NCBI RefSeq assembly: GCF_018691265.1
Contig: NW_024881316.1
Coordinates: 27,319,819-27,383,818, forward strand
Length of the DNA stretch: 64,000 bases
Reading direction: 5' to 3'
Source: Tyto alba
Taxonomy: Eukaryota; Chordata; Aves; Strigiformes; Tytonidae
Shown in pieces: positions 25,522 through 37,668 of this stretch. Every line of letters begins with the position of its first letter. The stretch's first letter is position 1. A model generated the notes under the pieces. It saw only the letters and a program-made list of their open reading frames with translations. It was not told the origin of the DNA and did no database searches. Made by a program: the position numbers and the translations under genes.

Positions 25522-25730
25522 ACTGGGACATTTCAGACATTAGAACTTTTATTACTGATAATGGGCATAATAGCATTATTTTGCATTTACATTTTGGCTT
25601 TCTTCTGTGTTCTCAAACTTTGGCAGGGAAAAATAAGCTCTTTTACCCTATTTTACTTCTAAATTACAGAAGAAACTCACAGAAAACATTTATTGTCCAG
25701 GTGGCATCACAAGTGAGGGATAATCTGGAA
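25522..25730 (+). other. Exon-like open segment (weak candidate)
   Basis: TTCTACCTACAG precedes and GGAA|GTGAGT, a strong donor match, follows. The 209 bp are open (two bases, then 69 codons). The peptide begins WDISDIRTFITDNG. The leading phase is the same as at 46488-46668, but the trailing phase (0) does not fit that segment directly. Alternative donors lie at 25701 and 25713. No family is recognised; a chance open frame is quite possible. Confidence 0.15.
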
Positions 25731-27489
25731 GTGAGTTTCACTGTGTCTACTGGTTAAAAAGTTACCTTGGCATGGCCCGCATCAGCCCCCTGACACTGTA
25801 AAACTACTCTCTGTTAGCTTTGACATTTTTCTTTGTTTCCTAGCAGTTTTTAATCACATAGAATGATGTTATACTGATAAAAATACATCTTTCAAGACAA
25901 ACTAAGGTTTTGATCCATGATCGAAGAAAAGGCTTCCACTTACTGATGAATGATTTAGGATTAAGTGAAGAATAAAACATGTTCAATATAATGCTCATTG
26001 CCAGACTTTACTCAGCTTGCACGGTTGTATAGAGCAGTTTATCAGAGTTGATAACGTCTGATTAAGGCTACCATGGTAACGAAGACATTAAACCAGCTTC
26101 TCAATGCAGAGCAAAGTTTCACCCACACTAAGGAAGGAAATAATTTCACGGTCAAAACCTTCCTTATATATCATCCAGTGTTATTTTGTACTACACTGAG
26201 GTGGTAGTTCTTTAATCCCAGATCGATATGAGAAGGAAGATAGTTAACTTAGCACTCCTAGATCTACAGTCCTGCCATTATCACTAACACATAAAGCATT
26301 AGCATATTGCAGTGGGAAATCACAACTCCCACAGCCAGACATTAAAATACTGCAGACACAAATAAGTAATACACCATAAATCCCTGATGGCAATGACCAG
26401 AATAAACTACTGTAGAACTAGATATTTTTTTTTTATGTATCTGACCATTTGCAATGCTCCCACCCTACTTCACAGTTGAACAACATAAAGTTCGTCCTCT
26501 ACATGAATTTACCGTACATAATAAAACTGTGCAGTATATTCAATATAAAATTACGATGAGCTGTGCCTTTTTCATATGTACAATACACGAGTTGCATTAA
26601 CATATTACACCCAACTGAACCATAAACTCTATTATTTCTTTCAAACAAACTCAGTATCTCAGAATCCTAGATTATCGCAATGACTTTCTAGATGGCCAAA
26701 CTGACAAAAAGAATATTGTATTACTTACAGATTTTACTGAAGATTTTTCATTGCTTCAAAGTCAAAGCGAATAAATGTCTAAGTTCAATAAAAGTGGAAC
26801 TTCTTTTTAGGAAATCATCCCTTTAAAATTCATCACTTGCAAAATGTTAGTAACCTTAATCACATATCAACTTCAAACTGTAAGAATTTATAAAATCAGT
26901 AACATCCTGTTTTTCCAAACTTTTATGTATAAAGAGACTGCTATTTCAAAGCAAAGTAGAAAGCCTAAATAGTGTGTGGCCAATAATGACATATTAATAG
27001 AGAGTAGGACTTATCTTTGTTTCACTTAATGTGTTGTATAAAAAATTATGTTCCTAATAACTGATATAGATATTTTCAATTTTTCTCTAAAAATGTCTGC
27101 TCTGAATCATTTAGTCCCACAAAAATATATATGAAATTTATTACTGATACACTGTGATTTTTTTTTACTTCTTATTTAATTAAAATTTACCTTAGATTTT
27201 TTATTACTGCCATCTAAAAAATAAAACAAAACCTAGGCTATTAATTTGGTAAGGACAACTTAGCTATAGAAAATTACACCAGCTCAGGCTTTGATCACAT
27301 TTTTTTCTAATAATAAGGAAATAAATGTTTTCTGTATATTCCCTTCAATTATCTAAGATTTCTAAAGCTGAAAATAAAATTTTTAGGAGTGAAATTACTT
27401 CACAATTTAATCCTAACTGTTACTTTACAAGATCAAAAAAACAAACCAAATACTAATTTCTCAGTATATTAAATTATTTCTGTAGACGT
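25731..27489. other. AT-rich DNA, no gene seen
   Basis: No repeat or coding feature was recognised. The part 25985-26135 has a more balanced base composition and few simple runs; see findings. Confidence 0.5.
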
Positions 27490-28770
27490 TTCAGAAAGAA
27501 AGCATAGTATATCATATAGTACAACCACCTGCTCAAATCAGGTCCAACTAAAGCAGGTTGCTTAGAGCCATGTCCCAAGATTTGAGCATTTCCAAGGTTG
27601 GAGATTTCTCCAACTTCTCTGGGAAATTCTAACCACCATCATATTAATTTTTTTTTCCTTGTATCTAATAAAAATTTCCTGTGTTGCAACTTGTGTCTGT
27701 TGCTTCCTGTCTTATGACTGTGTACTTTTGGGGAAGTCTGGCTCTATCTTCCCCATATCATTATATAGTTCTAGACAACAATAACATCTCTCCTTAGCTT
27801 ACTTTTTCCTAATGCTGAACAAACTCCATTTCCTCAGCATCTGCTCACATGGCACATGCAGCAGAACCCTAATCACCTTGATCAACCTCAGCTGGATTAA
27901 TTCCACTTTATCCACATCTTTCTGGTAATGAGGACTCCAAACTAAGCACAGCTCATCATGAGGGAGAATCACCTCCCACAACTGTCTTGCTACTCTTCTG
28001 CTAATAGAGTATATGGTGGGCTTCTTTATTTACAAGGGCATGTGGCTGACACCTTCAATTTGGTGTTTACCCTAACTGCCAGATCCTTCCCCGTAGAGCT
28101 TCTTGCTATCCATACAACACCTAATCTGTCCTGTTGCACTAAATTATTTCATTCCAGATGAAAGATTGTATTTTATTTTATTGATACTTAAGAGCTTTCT
28201 ACCAGTCTATTTCCCCAGCTTTTTGAGGTTCCTCTGAATAGCACCATGTTAATTACTTCCCCTAGTTTGGCGTTGCCTACTAAATTGCTGAGTATGCATT
28301 CTGTTACGTCAACAAGGTATTAAACAGTACTGGCCTCAAAAACAATCCCTGAGTAATATCACTAGAAACAAGCCATCAGTTGGAATCAGTATCATTAATC
28401 ACACTTCTCTGCATTTTATGGCCCAGTCAATTTTCCATCCACCTTACTGGCCACTTATCCAGTCCATATGACACCAGGCTGCTGTGGGAGATAGTATCAA
28501 AAGCCTTGTTGTTAAAGTATACAACATCCAATGCTCTTCATTTATCCAGAGACAGATACATCTACCTCAACACAGTAAGCAATCAGGCTGGTTAGCAGTA
28601 ATTTACCTTTGGTAAATACATGCTGGCTGTTCCCAATCAGCTTGTATGTGTCCTCTTGTTTTTTATGTTCCCAGTAATGGCTCCCAGGAGGCTGATTAAG
28701 ACTGTAGTTCTCCAGATCCTCCATCTTGACCTTGCTGAAGATGTGTGTGATATTTGACCTTTTTTCAATC
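27490..28770 (-). mobile_element. Old CR1 LINE fragment, antisense (about 1.3 kb)
   Basis: On the minus strand it reads from the RT region (near 28770, with a KVKMEDLENYSLNQPPG-like translation and KGKLLLTSLIAYC at about 28590-28630) to the CR1 3' region at about 27500. Recognisable blocks include the 'CTGGTAATGAGGACTCCAAACTAAGCACAG' neighbourhood read in antisense (27925-27955) and the region at 28430-28510 around CCTTACTGGCCACTTATCCAG. It is much more diverged than the copies at 7.5 and 31.2 kb, so it is from an older subfamily. The 3' end is weak. Confidence 0.82.
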
Positions 28771-28949
28771 ATACTAACTTTAATAATTTATTTTTTCATA
28801 ATACCGAATATATTTAATCAGATTTAAGAATATGTACTGTTAAAATGGATAATTTTTGATTTTTTTTTTAACTTTAGGGACTCTGAAATAATTTTTTTTT
28901 TTCTTTCATCTTTAACTTCATTTCACTTATCACAGTTTGTCTTACTTTC
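28771..28949. other. Short AT-rich spacer
   Basis: T-rich runs only. The last five bases (CTTTC, 28945-28949) are the left target duplication of the next LTR. Confidence 0.6.
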
Positions 28950-30015
28950 TGTCGTGGTTTGAGCTCAGAGGGCAACTGAGCACCATACAGCCTCTCACTC
29001 TTCCCTTCCCCTCCAGAAATGAGAAGGGAAAAATAAGCCAGGCTTGGGATTCAAGACAGGACAGGGAGGGGCAAATCACCCATTATGGTCATGGGCAAAA
29101 GGCAGACTTGTTAGGAGAAGGAAAAAAATAACATAGATTTATTACAGACACTAACATCAACACTTAACAAAGTAAGACAGTGAGAAGCATTACCACATCT
29201 TGAGAACACCTTCCCCCCACCCCTCCTTTCTTCCCAGGCTCAGATCTGCTCCCAATATCTCTAGCTTCTCCCCCCAGTGGTGTGGGGGACAGGGAATGGG
29301 GGGTGCAGATAGTTCTGCTGCTTCTTCCATCTTTGGGGGGGGGGGAGTGTCTGGAACTTGTTGCCCCTGCTCCAGCATGGTCCACCTCTCACAGAAGACA
29401 GTTCTCCACAAGCTTTCTCTGATGTGAGTCCTTTCCATGGGCCACAGTAATCCCTACACTGCTCCAGTGTAGGACACCAATTTTCCCCAACCAGAGTCCC
29501 TCCCATGGACTGCAGCCCTTCCCAAGCTGCTCCAGGGTTGGACACCTCTGCATGCTGCAGTCCTACCAGTGCCAAACTACAACAGTGGGGTCTGCTTCTT
29601 CCCACAAGATCCCAGCCTTCTTCAGGCACAGACACCTTAGTCAATTATGTGAAGCTCTTCACAGGCTATAAATCAGTGTCTGCTCCACCATAGACCTTCA
29701 TGGGTGGCAGGAGGGGTCACCCTGCCATCTCACCACAGGATACAGGAGGTCTCTGCTCTGGAACACCTCCTCCCTCCTTTCTTCCTCTGTTCCTGCACTG
29801 ATCTTGATGTTCACACAACTGCCGCAACTCCTCCTCACCAGGTCCCTTCTTAAATATGCTATCACAGAGGTGTAGCTGATTGACTTGGCCTTGGTGCAGA
29901 GGTGGGGTTGACTTGGTACTGGGGGAGCTTTGACAAGCTTCTTACAGGGGGCCACAGCTGTAGGCCCCTTCCCTGCTGCCAAAAAATACCCCAACACTCA
30001 CTCAAACCCAGGACA
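28950..30015 (-). mobile_element. Complete solo LTR, family B, antisense (1066 bp) with target duplication
   Basis: Plus-strand ends are TGTCGTGGTTTGAGC and CTCAAACCCAGGACA, so the LTR reads TGTCCTGGGTTTGAG...CACGACA on the minus strand. CTTTC stands directly on both sides (28945-28949 and 30016-30020), a perfect 5-bp target duplication. The poly(A) signal is the TTTATT at 29138-29143 (AATAAA on the minus strand). Content matches 52326-53391 throughout, and the two are the same length. Overlapping open frames on both strands in 29164-29997 are compositional. A 5-bp duplication fits ERVL-type or some ERV1-type integration; class is inference. Confidence 0.9.
29138..29143 (-). promoter_or_regulatory. 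Poly(A) signal of the antisense LTR
   Basis: AATAAA on the minus strand, in the same position relative to the LTR 3' end as the AATAAA at 53201-53206 in the sister copy. Confidence 0.65.
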
Positions 30016-31235
30016 CTTTCCATGAAAGCAAGCATCAATATGATGGTTCAGCGGAATAGAAAATGAAATTGTAACAATAGAGCAAATGACAACATCACCA
30101 ACAAGTTGGCTTATGCTGGTGAAAGCAAGCCATGGATTTTTCCATTTGCCGCTGAAGAGTTTAGGTTATATTTTTCTTGAAATAATGCAAGTCAGTCACT
30201 GAAATGCTGTTGTAATTCAGGAAGCTAGAAGTTTCTTCTGTTTATTTTTATTTGCAATATGTATTCTTGAAGATAAACAATGTGCTAAATTACAGTGAAT
30301 GAGAAGATAAAGCAGAATTTGATTTAGATTTAAGATATTAATGCTCATTTAATTGTTTTATCTCAAAACAACATGTTGAATGGCTTCTTTTAATATAAAT
30401 ACTTTTATTGCAAATACTTTGATTTCATATAACAGGGTTAAGTTTTTCCAACTTTTGTTTTTTAATTACTAGTATTACTAGTATTTTCTACAAGTTAGGT
30501 TCATTAAATATTACTTTTCTTTATGAATAATTTAATTATTTTACTGATCTAGTAAACAGTACAAACTATTGCTCTTGTGAGTAAAATACTTCAGTTACTC
30601 ACAGTTAGACATATTCTTCATGGTGTAACTGTGAGGGAATTCCTTCACATAGACAACAGAAAGATAATCTCTAACAGAAGAAACCATTTCCTACTGTCCA
30701 AGCTCTGTTTCTTTGGTATTTGTATTTTCCTTTTTCTTCTTGTGCTATTGAAAAGTAGCCACACTTAATAACCATAATTATTTTGACGGTTTTTAATCCT
30801 GGAGTCATGCAAAGCACAGCCAAGATCCCATATATTTAAAGTAATAAGAGCTATATCCATTAATTTCTTCAAGGAATTTTTTTTTTTGACCGAATTTTTA
30901 GTAATTTTTCTATAGTATCATTTGGAGTTCAACAGAATGAAACCTGACTTCAATATCCCAAACATGAGAGTACAAAATGGTCTCTGAGATTTTTAGCTTG
31001 GTTTGCATTATGCTTATGAAAATGCCTTGAGGAAACTTCAGCTGTTTTTTCTTATCTAAAATAAAATAAAACATACCAAAAGAATTATTTATTTTAGCTT
31101 GATTCATAAACTTCAGTTTTATTTTCTTCTAGAGAAATAAAATAGAGTAAAAATGAACATTTAGGAAGGTCTAACCTACTAATTTACACCGCAATACTCT
31201 GGAATTTATATTTTACTTTCTGAAAATCAAGAACA
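30016..31235. other. AT-rich DNA, no gene seen
   Basis: Nothing supported. It begins with the right target duplication of the LTR (CTTTC). Confidence 0.5.
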
Positions 31236-31694
31236 GAGACTTACAGAATCATACAGTGGTTTGAGTTGGAAGAGACCTTAAAGATCATCCAGTTCCAAGA
31301 CCTCTGCCATGGGCAGGGACACCTCCCACTAGATCAGGTTGCCCAAAGACCCATCCAACCTGGCCTTGAACACTTCTGGCGGGGGGGGGCAACCACAACT
31401 TCTCTGGGCAACCTGTGCCAGTGTCTCACCACCCTCGTAGTAAAAAATTTCTTCCTTATATCTAATCTAAATGTACCTGCTTTCAATCTAAAGCCATTAC
31501 TCCTCATCCTATCACTACACTATCTGATAAAGTGTCCATCCCCATCTTTCTTGTTGGTCTCCTTTAAGTACTGGAAGGCCACTATATGGTCTCTCTGAAT
31601 CCCCCTCTTCTCCAGTCTAAAAACCCCACTCTCTTATTCTATCCTCATTGGAAAGGTGCTCTTCTGGACCTGTTCAAGCATGTCCATGTCCTTC
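31236..31694 (-). mobile_element. CR1 LINE, antisense, 3' piece (interrupted copy)
   Basis: Opens with the CR1 3' terminus in antisense (CAGAATCATACAGTGGTTTG). It continues through the conserved GGGCAGGGACACCTCCCACT and CCCATCCAACCTGGCCTTGAA blocks, then the end of ORF2. At 31694 it is broken by an LTR and resumes at 32345. A 9-G run at 31381-31389 has grown inside it. It resembles modern CR1 copies closely, so it is younger than the 27.5-kb copy. Confidence 0.93.
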
Positions 31695-32339
31695 TGAAAC
31701 AAAAAAAAAAGGCCCAAACAATAGGCCTCAAACCAAAGTTGACTTCTGAGTGAATTCCCTGACCAGCAACCAGAATCTTGTCAGCAGCATGAAGCAACCA
31801 GCATCTTATCAATCAGCATGAAATGCAACCCTGGGAACAATCCCTGAAAACTATAAGTAAACAACAGGAAGTAACTATAAATCCCAAATGTAAAGAAAAA
31901 CAGAAACTCCTCAGACGTGCCTGGATCCTGGCCAGATCCGGACACGCCTGAGTGAGGCATGTCAATCTACCAGATATCTCCCATGCATTTTGTATAGAAT
32001 TGTTTGTTAAACTGTATAAAAGCTGGACCCTCTCACAGCAAAGATGGAGACCTCACCTACGAGTGGACGCACTGCATTGGACTCCCAATTGCCGGGAAAG
32101 GCTCTCCGATCCTTCGCTGTGACGGGGCTCCCCAGCTGATGCACGGGTCTGGATGATGGTAAAGTATGAGGGAAATTGGTGATGTATCTTTCTTAATCAC
32201 TATAGCTAGCTTTGTGTAGTAATGACTAGGTGCGTTACCTTGCTTATTCTTTCTGTTGCTTTAAACTAAAGTAAAATAAGCCTATTTCTTTACTTTGGTG
32301 TCTATGTCCTTTGCGTTAACCCTGTCAACTGGCAAAACA
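31695..32339 (+). mobile_element. Solo LTR (645 bp), family D, inserted in a CR1, with target duplication
   Basis: Starts TGAAACAAAAAAAAAAGG and ends CTGGCAAAACA. CCTTC flanks it on both sides (31690-31694 and 32340-32344). Removing the LTR and one CCTTC rejoins the CR1 without a gap. A TATA box (TATAAAAG) stands at 32015-32022. The R/U5 part contains GACGGGGCTCCCCAGC. No canonical AATAAA is seen; AAAATAAG at about 32272 is the nearest. Orientation is taken from the TATA box. It is unlike the other LTRs here. Confidence 0.9.
32015..32022 (+). promoter_or_regulatory. TATA box of LTR family D
   Basis: TATAAAAG about half-way along the 645-bp LTR, followed by a GC-richer stretch, as expected for the U3/R boundary. 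Confidence 0.6.
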
Positions 32340-32344
32340 CCTTC

Positions 32345-32575
32345 TTATGTTGGGGACCCCAGAGCTGGACACAACACTCCAGATGGGGTCTCTAGATGGA
32401 GAGAGGAGTAGAGGGGTAGAATCGCCTCTCTGGACCTGCTGGCCACACTTCTCTTGATGCAGCCCAGGATACCATTGGCTTTCTAGGCTGTGAGTGCACA
32501 TTGCTGGCTCATAGTTTTCCATCCATTGATACCCCTAAGTCCTTCTCTGCAGTGCTGCTCTCATCAAACACAATT
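32345..32575 (-). mobile_element. CR1 LINE, antisense, 5' piece of the interrupted copy
   Basis: Continues the CR1 at 31236-31694. The TTATGTTGGGGACCCCAGAGC block follows directly, then the antisense of the [16 protein letters not shown] coding block around 32445-32465. Similarity fades after about 32565 (5' truncation). Confidence 0.92.
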
Positions 32576-35500
32576 CTGGAGATATATTTTCAAAGTGCTT
32601 TAAATAGTTAATCAGTTTCAGTATCATTTAAGAACAACATGATAACAGTGGAAAAGGCTTTTACTCTGTCTAAAGTTACTGTAACAGAAATATACCCTGT
32701 TCTATTCATTTTGATAGTGCTCTGCATATCATTAAAAAAACATTATAAGCAACATATTGCTTCATAAACTTGGACAGTCATGTTGAAGTGAAGGAAAAGG
32801 AACAGAATTAGAAGCACGCAGAAGACAAGGCTAGAACAGAATTCAGCCTGACCGGGATTCAGCTTCCATGAAGGTGGTAAAATGTCATATATATATTTAA
32901 GAAAAAAAAAAATAAATTGTATGATTCCTCTGCAAACAGCAATCAAGGAATCATGGTGAACAATTTTGGTTGCTTCCTTGCTGGAACTATAAAACACTAA
33001 GTTGACTGTATTTAACTCATGCTGTTGTCCATTCAGTTTTACACTCTGAAATTTAATCTTATTACAACAATAACAAATTTTAATACTGAACCACACCTAC
33101 AGTGGTCAACATTACATTTATCGGCCATTATGTCATAGATTTGCTTTTCATGTACCAGCAAATACTGTAGACCTACAAACAGGACGGATCTTCCTTCTAA
33201 TGGTCATGTTTATCGATGCAGCAATAAGGATATTGCATTCCTAAAATACCGAGTATAATACATATATTTAATTTATCCATTGATTAGTTTATCAATTAGT
33301 GCTCTGACATGATATTTTTATATCATATACTATTAAATATTATTATCACTATATATTACTTTTATATTATTATTAACTATAGTGAGTATTCCTAATGTGC
33401 TCTGTATGCTTTAATTATAGCATTAAGTGTTGCATAACATACAGTGAGAATATTGCAGTCTAAAAGTCTGGTGATTAACAGCTGTTTTTTTAACTAGGGA
33501 ATAGCCATTTATTAAAGATTAATGCTCTTTTCTGTTATGTTTGTTTGGGAGTAAATGACAGTTTATAAGCTTACAGAGTATTTTTTGTAGTAGAAATAGT
33601 TATGCATACTTTGTAATATTAAATGACATTTAGGATGCTGTATTTTCCTTTAATGTTAATATTTTGCTTATAGTCATTGGTGATCCAGCTGTCTGCAGTT
33701 GTAAGATATTTAAATTGAAATTGAGAGTGTGTAGGTTGACCCTTTTTAATTGGAAATCATGGTTATCAGAAACATGACTTATTGCATAGTCATCTCTGTT
33801 GTACGTGTATCAGTGTAATATAAACCCATTGAAATAGTAGACTTTTTTACTTCATTTTCCTTCATATTAATGTTACAGTATTGTAATATTTTCCCTAATC
33901 TTTCTTTATAGAGAAGTATCTGTAGAAGTTTTATTGAAAAGACAATTTAACTATTCATCTGTCACAATAATAGTTTATGTTTTCCTTCCATACAAAGCTG
34001 AAAAGTCAGCTAGTGATATAAATGTTTTATACTAGGAAGCAGAGAGAGACTTTAAAAATCTTTTACTGTATCAGTGTCAGTAGAATCTGCAAAACTGTCT
34101 CTGATATAGCTAGAACAATGCAAAAGTAAATTATAGGTTAGGACCAGTATTTTGAATATATTCTAATTTTGGAATCAGGACAAGTCAATTCATGTAGAAG
34201 GGACTTGAATATTTAAGTCAAACTTCGCTGTCAAAGGGGTGAACTTTTATACTGTGCACTGTGTCTCTTTTATGTGGCCACTTTCTACCTTTAATTATTT
34301 GCCTAGTGATAACATTGCTTACAGATGTAGCTAGTTCAGGTCAGTACTTCACACAGCAAATTAGAAATGCATTCATTCCCGGGTAGCCTTTCCATTTGTT
34401 TATCTAGCTATATGCCTAGGAGAGAAGATATATAGACACATGAATCTGTGCAAATAGTTTCTTCAGACACTGTGCGGTTTTCCCAATTAAAAAATCTCTA
34501 AAATATTTAGCACAGAATGATGGAATTCCACAGAAAACAAGATCCATTTAATTTGGCAAGATACATTTGTTCACAAAGACATTTTGATTAACACTAATTG
34601 CAACATTTCTTTGTCTGTCTCAAGCAGTTAAACTCTCCGTTAGACTTTACATGATTATGCCTAGGATTGATGCTCGGATCACAAGCACCCACTTACTCAT
34701 AAAATAATCTCCACCCACTTTACATATTTTATGGCTTTCATTTTTTTTTAGTTATTTGGAACTTCTTCAATGTTAAAAAGACTTAGTGAAAATTTACGTA
34801 TTCTGGTCAGAGTTTGCCTTGTCTAGCTCTTTCAAAAGTGTGATAAAGATGATCCTGCAGATTTTTAAGTGTTTGCTTTTAGAAGTATTAAATATTCTGC
34901 AGGGTTATCATGAAATGAAATATCTTCCTTCACTATGTTAAATGGATACATCATCTGATTTTTTTAAAAAGGTCAGAATGTTTTTATTGAACAACTTTGA
35001 CTTTGACATAGTTATTGGTGATTTAAGGATTTCCATTACATAGCAGAAAGTGCTACTAGACAGTTTTCTTTAGAGAGAGCATCTTCAAGATCCCTTTATT
35101 ATCAATAATTTGCCCATAAATTATTATTCCTTCTATCTGGAAATTACTATGTACCTGGTCTCAGTGAAATTCCACTTTTGTCCATTTTATTCTTGCTAAC
35201 TTCATTATGCTAAAGTGAAGGTTAACAGAATTCTGCTGTTCAGTATTGATACGTTCAAAACCAAAACATTTTTTTAAGCCATTCTAACTGTTTCTGGATA
35301 TTCTGATAGTCAAACCAGCAATACCAATCTATGGTTGACATGTTTGTAAAAGCCCCCATATACCTTCCACCCAGATAATAAGAGTAGAACATACTAGTTT
35401 ACAGGTACTTAAGTAATTGCCACAAAAATATCTATTGTTTTACCTGTTTTGAGGCAACTATTGATTTTCAATGCTGTGGTAATTCTACCTCATAGTTCGG

Positions 35501-35955
35501 AAGAAAAAAAGTTGTACTCTTTGACCTTTTGGCAGAATTATTATAAATCAGAGCCAGCTTGGTCTTCACAGCCCACATTCGATATTTCACTGTTAATCAA
35601 AAAACTATTTCTTAGAAGAAACTATTCTGTTCTCATACATGTCCTAAACTGACTTAAGACTCCCAAGTCTAATAATTTTGGAAAATGCTTGTGGCTGGCT
35701 GTCAGTTTTGTCCACAAAGACACTGTAGCAGTCACCAGACAGTGGACCAGTGTTGGCAAATTAAAATTAATTTACATTTAGACTGCTAAAAAAATTATTT
35801 TTCTCTCATGGAGTTCATCAGGCCTGGAAGCTGCTGAGGTGAGAAGGATGCGGAAGTGCTAATCCATCACAAAACGGTTTTGAGATATTTCTGCCATACA
35901 GCTGTGATAAGAAAAAATTCAGTGTTACAGTATAAACATGAAAGGTCTTTCAATG
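32576..35955. other. AT-rich DNA, no gene seen
   Basis: A 117-codon open frame at 32743-33096 (minus) spans an A/T-rich run and has no splice or promoter support. The tract 33290-33375 is almost pure A+T. Nothing else was recognised. Confidence 0.5.
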
Positions 35956-36569
35956 TGTGCTGGTTTTAGCTGGGATAGAGTTAATTTTCTTCACAGTAGC
36001 TAGTATGGGGCTATGTTTTAGATTTGTGCTGAAAACAGCATTGATAATGCAGGGATATTTTTGTTATTGTTGAGCAGCGCTTACACATCATCAAGGCCTT
36101 TTCGGCTTCTCACTCCACCCTGGCAATGAGTGGGCTGGGGGTGCACAAGCTGTTGGGAGGGGACACAGCTGGGACAGCTGACTCCAATTGACCAAAGGGA
36201 TATCCCACACCATATGATGTCATGCTCATCATATAAAGCTGAGGATGAAGTTGGTCGGGATGCTGATGCCTGGGGACTGACTAGGCATCGATCAGTTTGT
36301 GGTGAGCAATTGCTTTCATTTGTATCACTAGTCTGTCTTGAGTTTTATTTATCTCTCTTTGTTATTTTCCTTTTCATTATAATTTATTATTATTATTTAT
36401 GTTGTTGTTAGCATTATTATTATTATTATTTTAACTATTAAATTGTCTTTATCTCAACCTGTGAGTTTTCTCACTTTTACCCTTCTGATTCTCTCTCCCT
36501 GTCTCACTGGGGAGGAGTGAGTGAGCAGCTGTGTGGTGCTTAGTTTCTGGCTGGGGTTAAGCCACAACA
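35956..36569 (+). mobile_element. Solo LTR, family A (614 bp)
   Basis: Starts TGTGCTGGTTTTAGCTGGG and ends TAAGCCACAACA. It has a TATA region CATATAAAGC (about 36229-36238) and ATTAAA (36437-36442) as a variant poly(A) signal. The 5-bp flanks CAATG (35951-35955) and CAAAG (36570-36574) differ at one base, fitting an ageing target duplication. ATT triplet expansions at 36383-36430 lengthen this copy compared with 12035-12565. ERVL class is inference from the 5-bp duplication and general likeness to common neoavian LTRs. Confidence 0.85.
36383..36430 (+). repeat. (ATT)n-rich microsatellite inside the LTR
   Basis: Two ATT-triplet blocks separated by GTTGTTGTTAGC. It lies just before the ATTAAA signal and is missing from the other family-A copies in the window. 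Confidence 0.85.
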
Positions 36570-37668
36570 CAAAGGAATCGGGAAAACATAACAGCCACTG
36601 TGTCAGGACCTTTAGGAGACCTTGCCCTGGAATACCATTCAAAATTCTGTTCCATATCTATATTTCCTTCATGATCTGTGCTCAGAAAGGATACCACAGA
36701 AGTACCTGACAGAGAAATAGATGTAGAGAAGGGCCATTGAAATGACTACCAAAATAAAAGAGATATCTAATAATTTTTTCTTTTTCTTTTGTAGACTAGC
36801 AAAAAGAAAGGATGAATCCGTCTATTCCTGCTGGACACATCAGTGTAAACATAAAAAAAGAGAGAAAAAATATTTAAATTACAGGCCAATGATTTCATTT
36901 ATGAAACAAGGATTATATCTAGATGAAAATTAAAAGATCTTTACCTGTTAAAGAAATCTATTCCTGGGACAGATTTTTATTCTCTGTAATAGTAATAAGA
37001 AAATTGATTTTAAGATGGACCTTGGTAAGTTTAGGAAAAGGATTGTTTTATCTGAGGATTGTGGTAACACTGGAGTGGATTAAACAGTAGAAGGTCTGTT
37101 TCATTTCTCAAATCATGTCACATGAATCTCCCTTCCTTTACTGCTGTCTGTCAGTACCCATCTGGATCCAAGCCACAAATGAATTTCATCAGGTTGAGAC
37201 TTAGCAACAACATTGTCAAGCATGAAATACTGGACATTTGTAGATATCCACAGAAAATGTCTGCTGATCAGCCAGGATGCATTAATTTTCGATGCCTGTT
37301 TCTATGTTGTTCAGCTATTTACACTATCAAGCCTTCAAACAGGAGGCCAATTAACATTTTCACCCTCAGGTCAGGTGCACCAATTAATGCAACTGTGAGT
37401 TAAAATTTCAGGATATGATCTGGACCTTGGGCCATTAAACTTTTAGCTGCATTACCCAGAGTAGGGTTTTTTTGTTTTGATTTGGGAGGCTGGCTGTCAA
37501 AGGAAGATTATTAGGCATCACCTTGTAACAGCAGCAAACTATCCCTTCTCTGTTGAATAGATATTTGAATATTTTAGGTCTTCATACAAAAACCTTTAGT
37601 GTAGATTGTGATTCCTTAGTGGTACTGAAAGGGGTTCAACACTTTATTTAGAATGTAGCCCACATGCA
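36570..37668. other. 1.1-kb spacer between two same-orientation LTRs
   Basis: No retroviral motif, primer-binding site or polypurine tract was recognised, so it does not look like an ERV body. Several short overlapping open frames (for example 37122-37403 and 37213-37398, plus) are not supported as genes. Confidence 0.5.

Noticed and set aside
29261..29644. 127-codon open frame on the minus strand
   Set aside because: It falls inside the antisense family-B LTR; the matching part of the sister LTR carries different open frames, as expected for non-coding sequence.
32743..33096. 117-codon open frame on the minus strand
   Set aside because: It contains a poly-Phe/Lys-like stretch from an A/T run and has no splice or start context; not recognised as any protein.
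36570..37668. Internal region of a provirus between two LTRs
   Set aside because: No primer-binding site, polypurine tract or gag/pol/env motif was seen; the two LTRs differ strongly in age.
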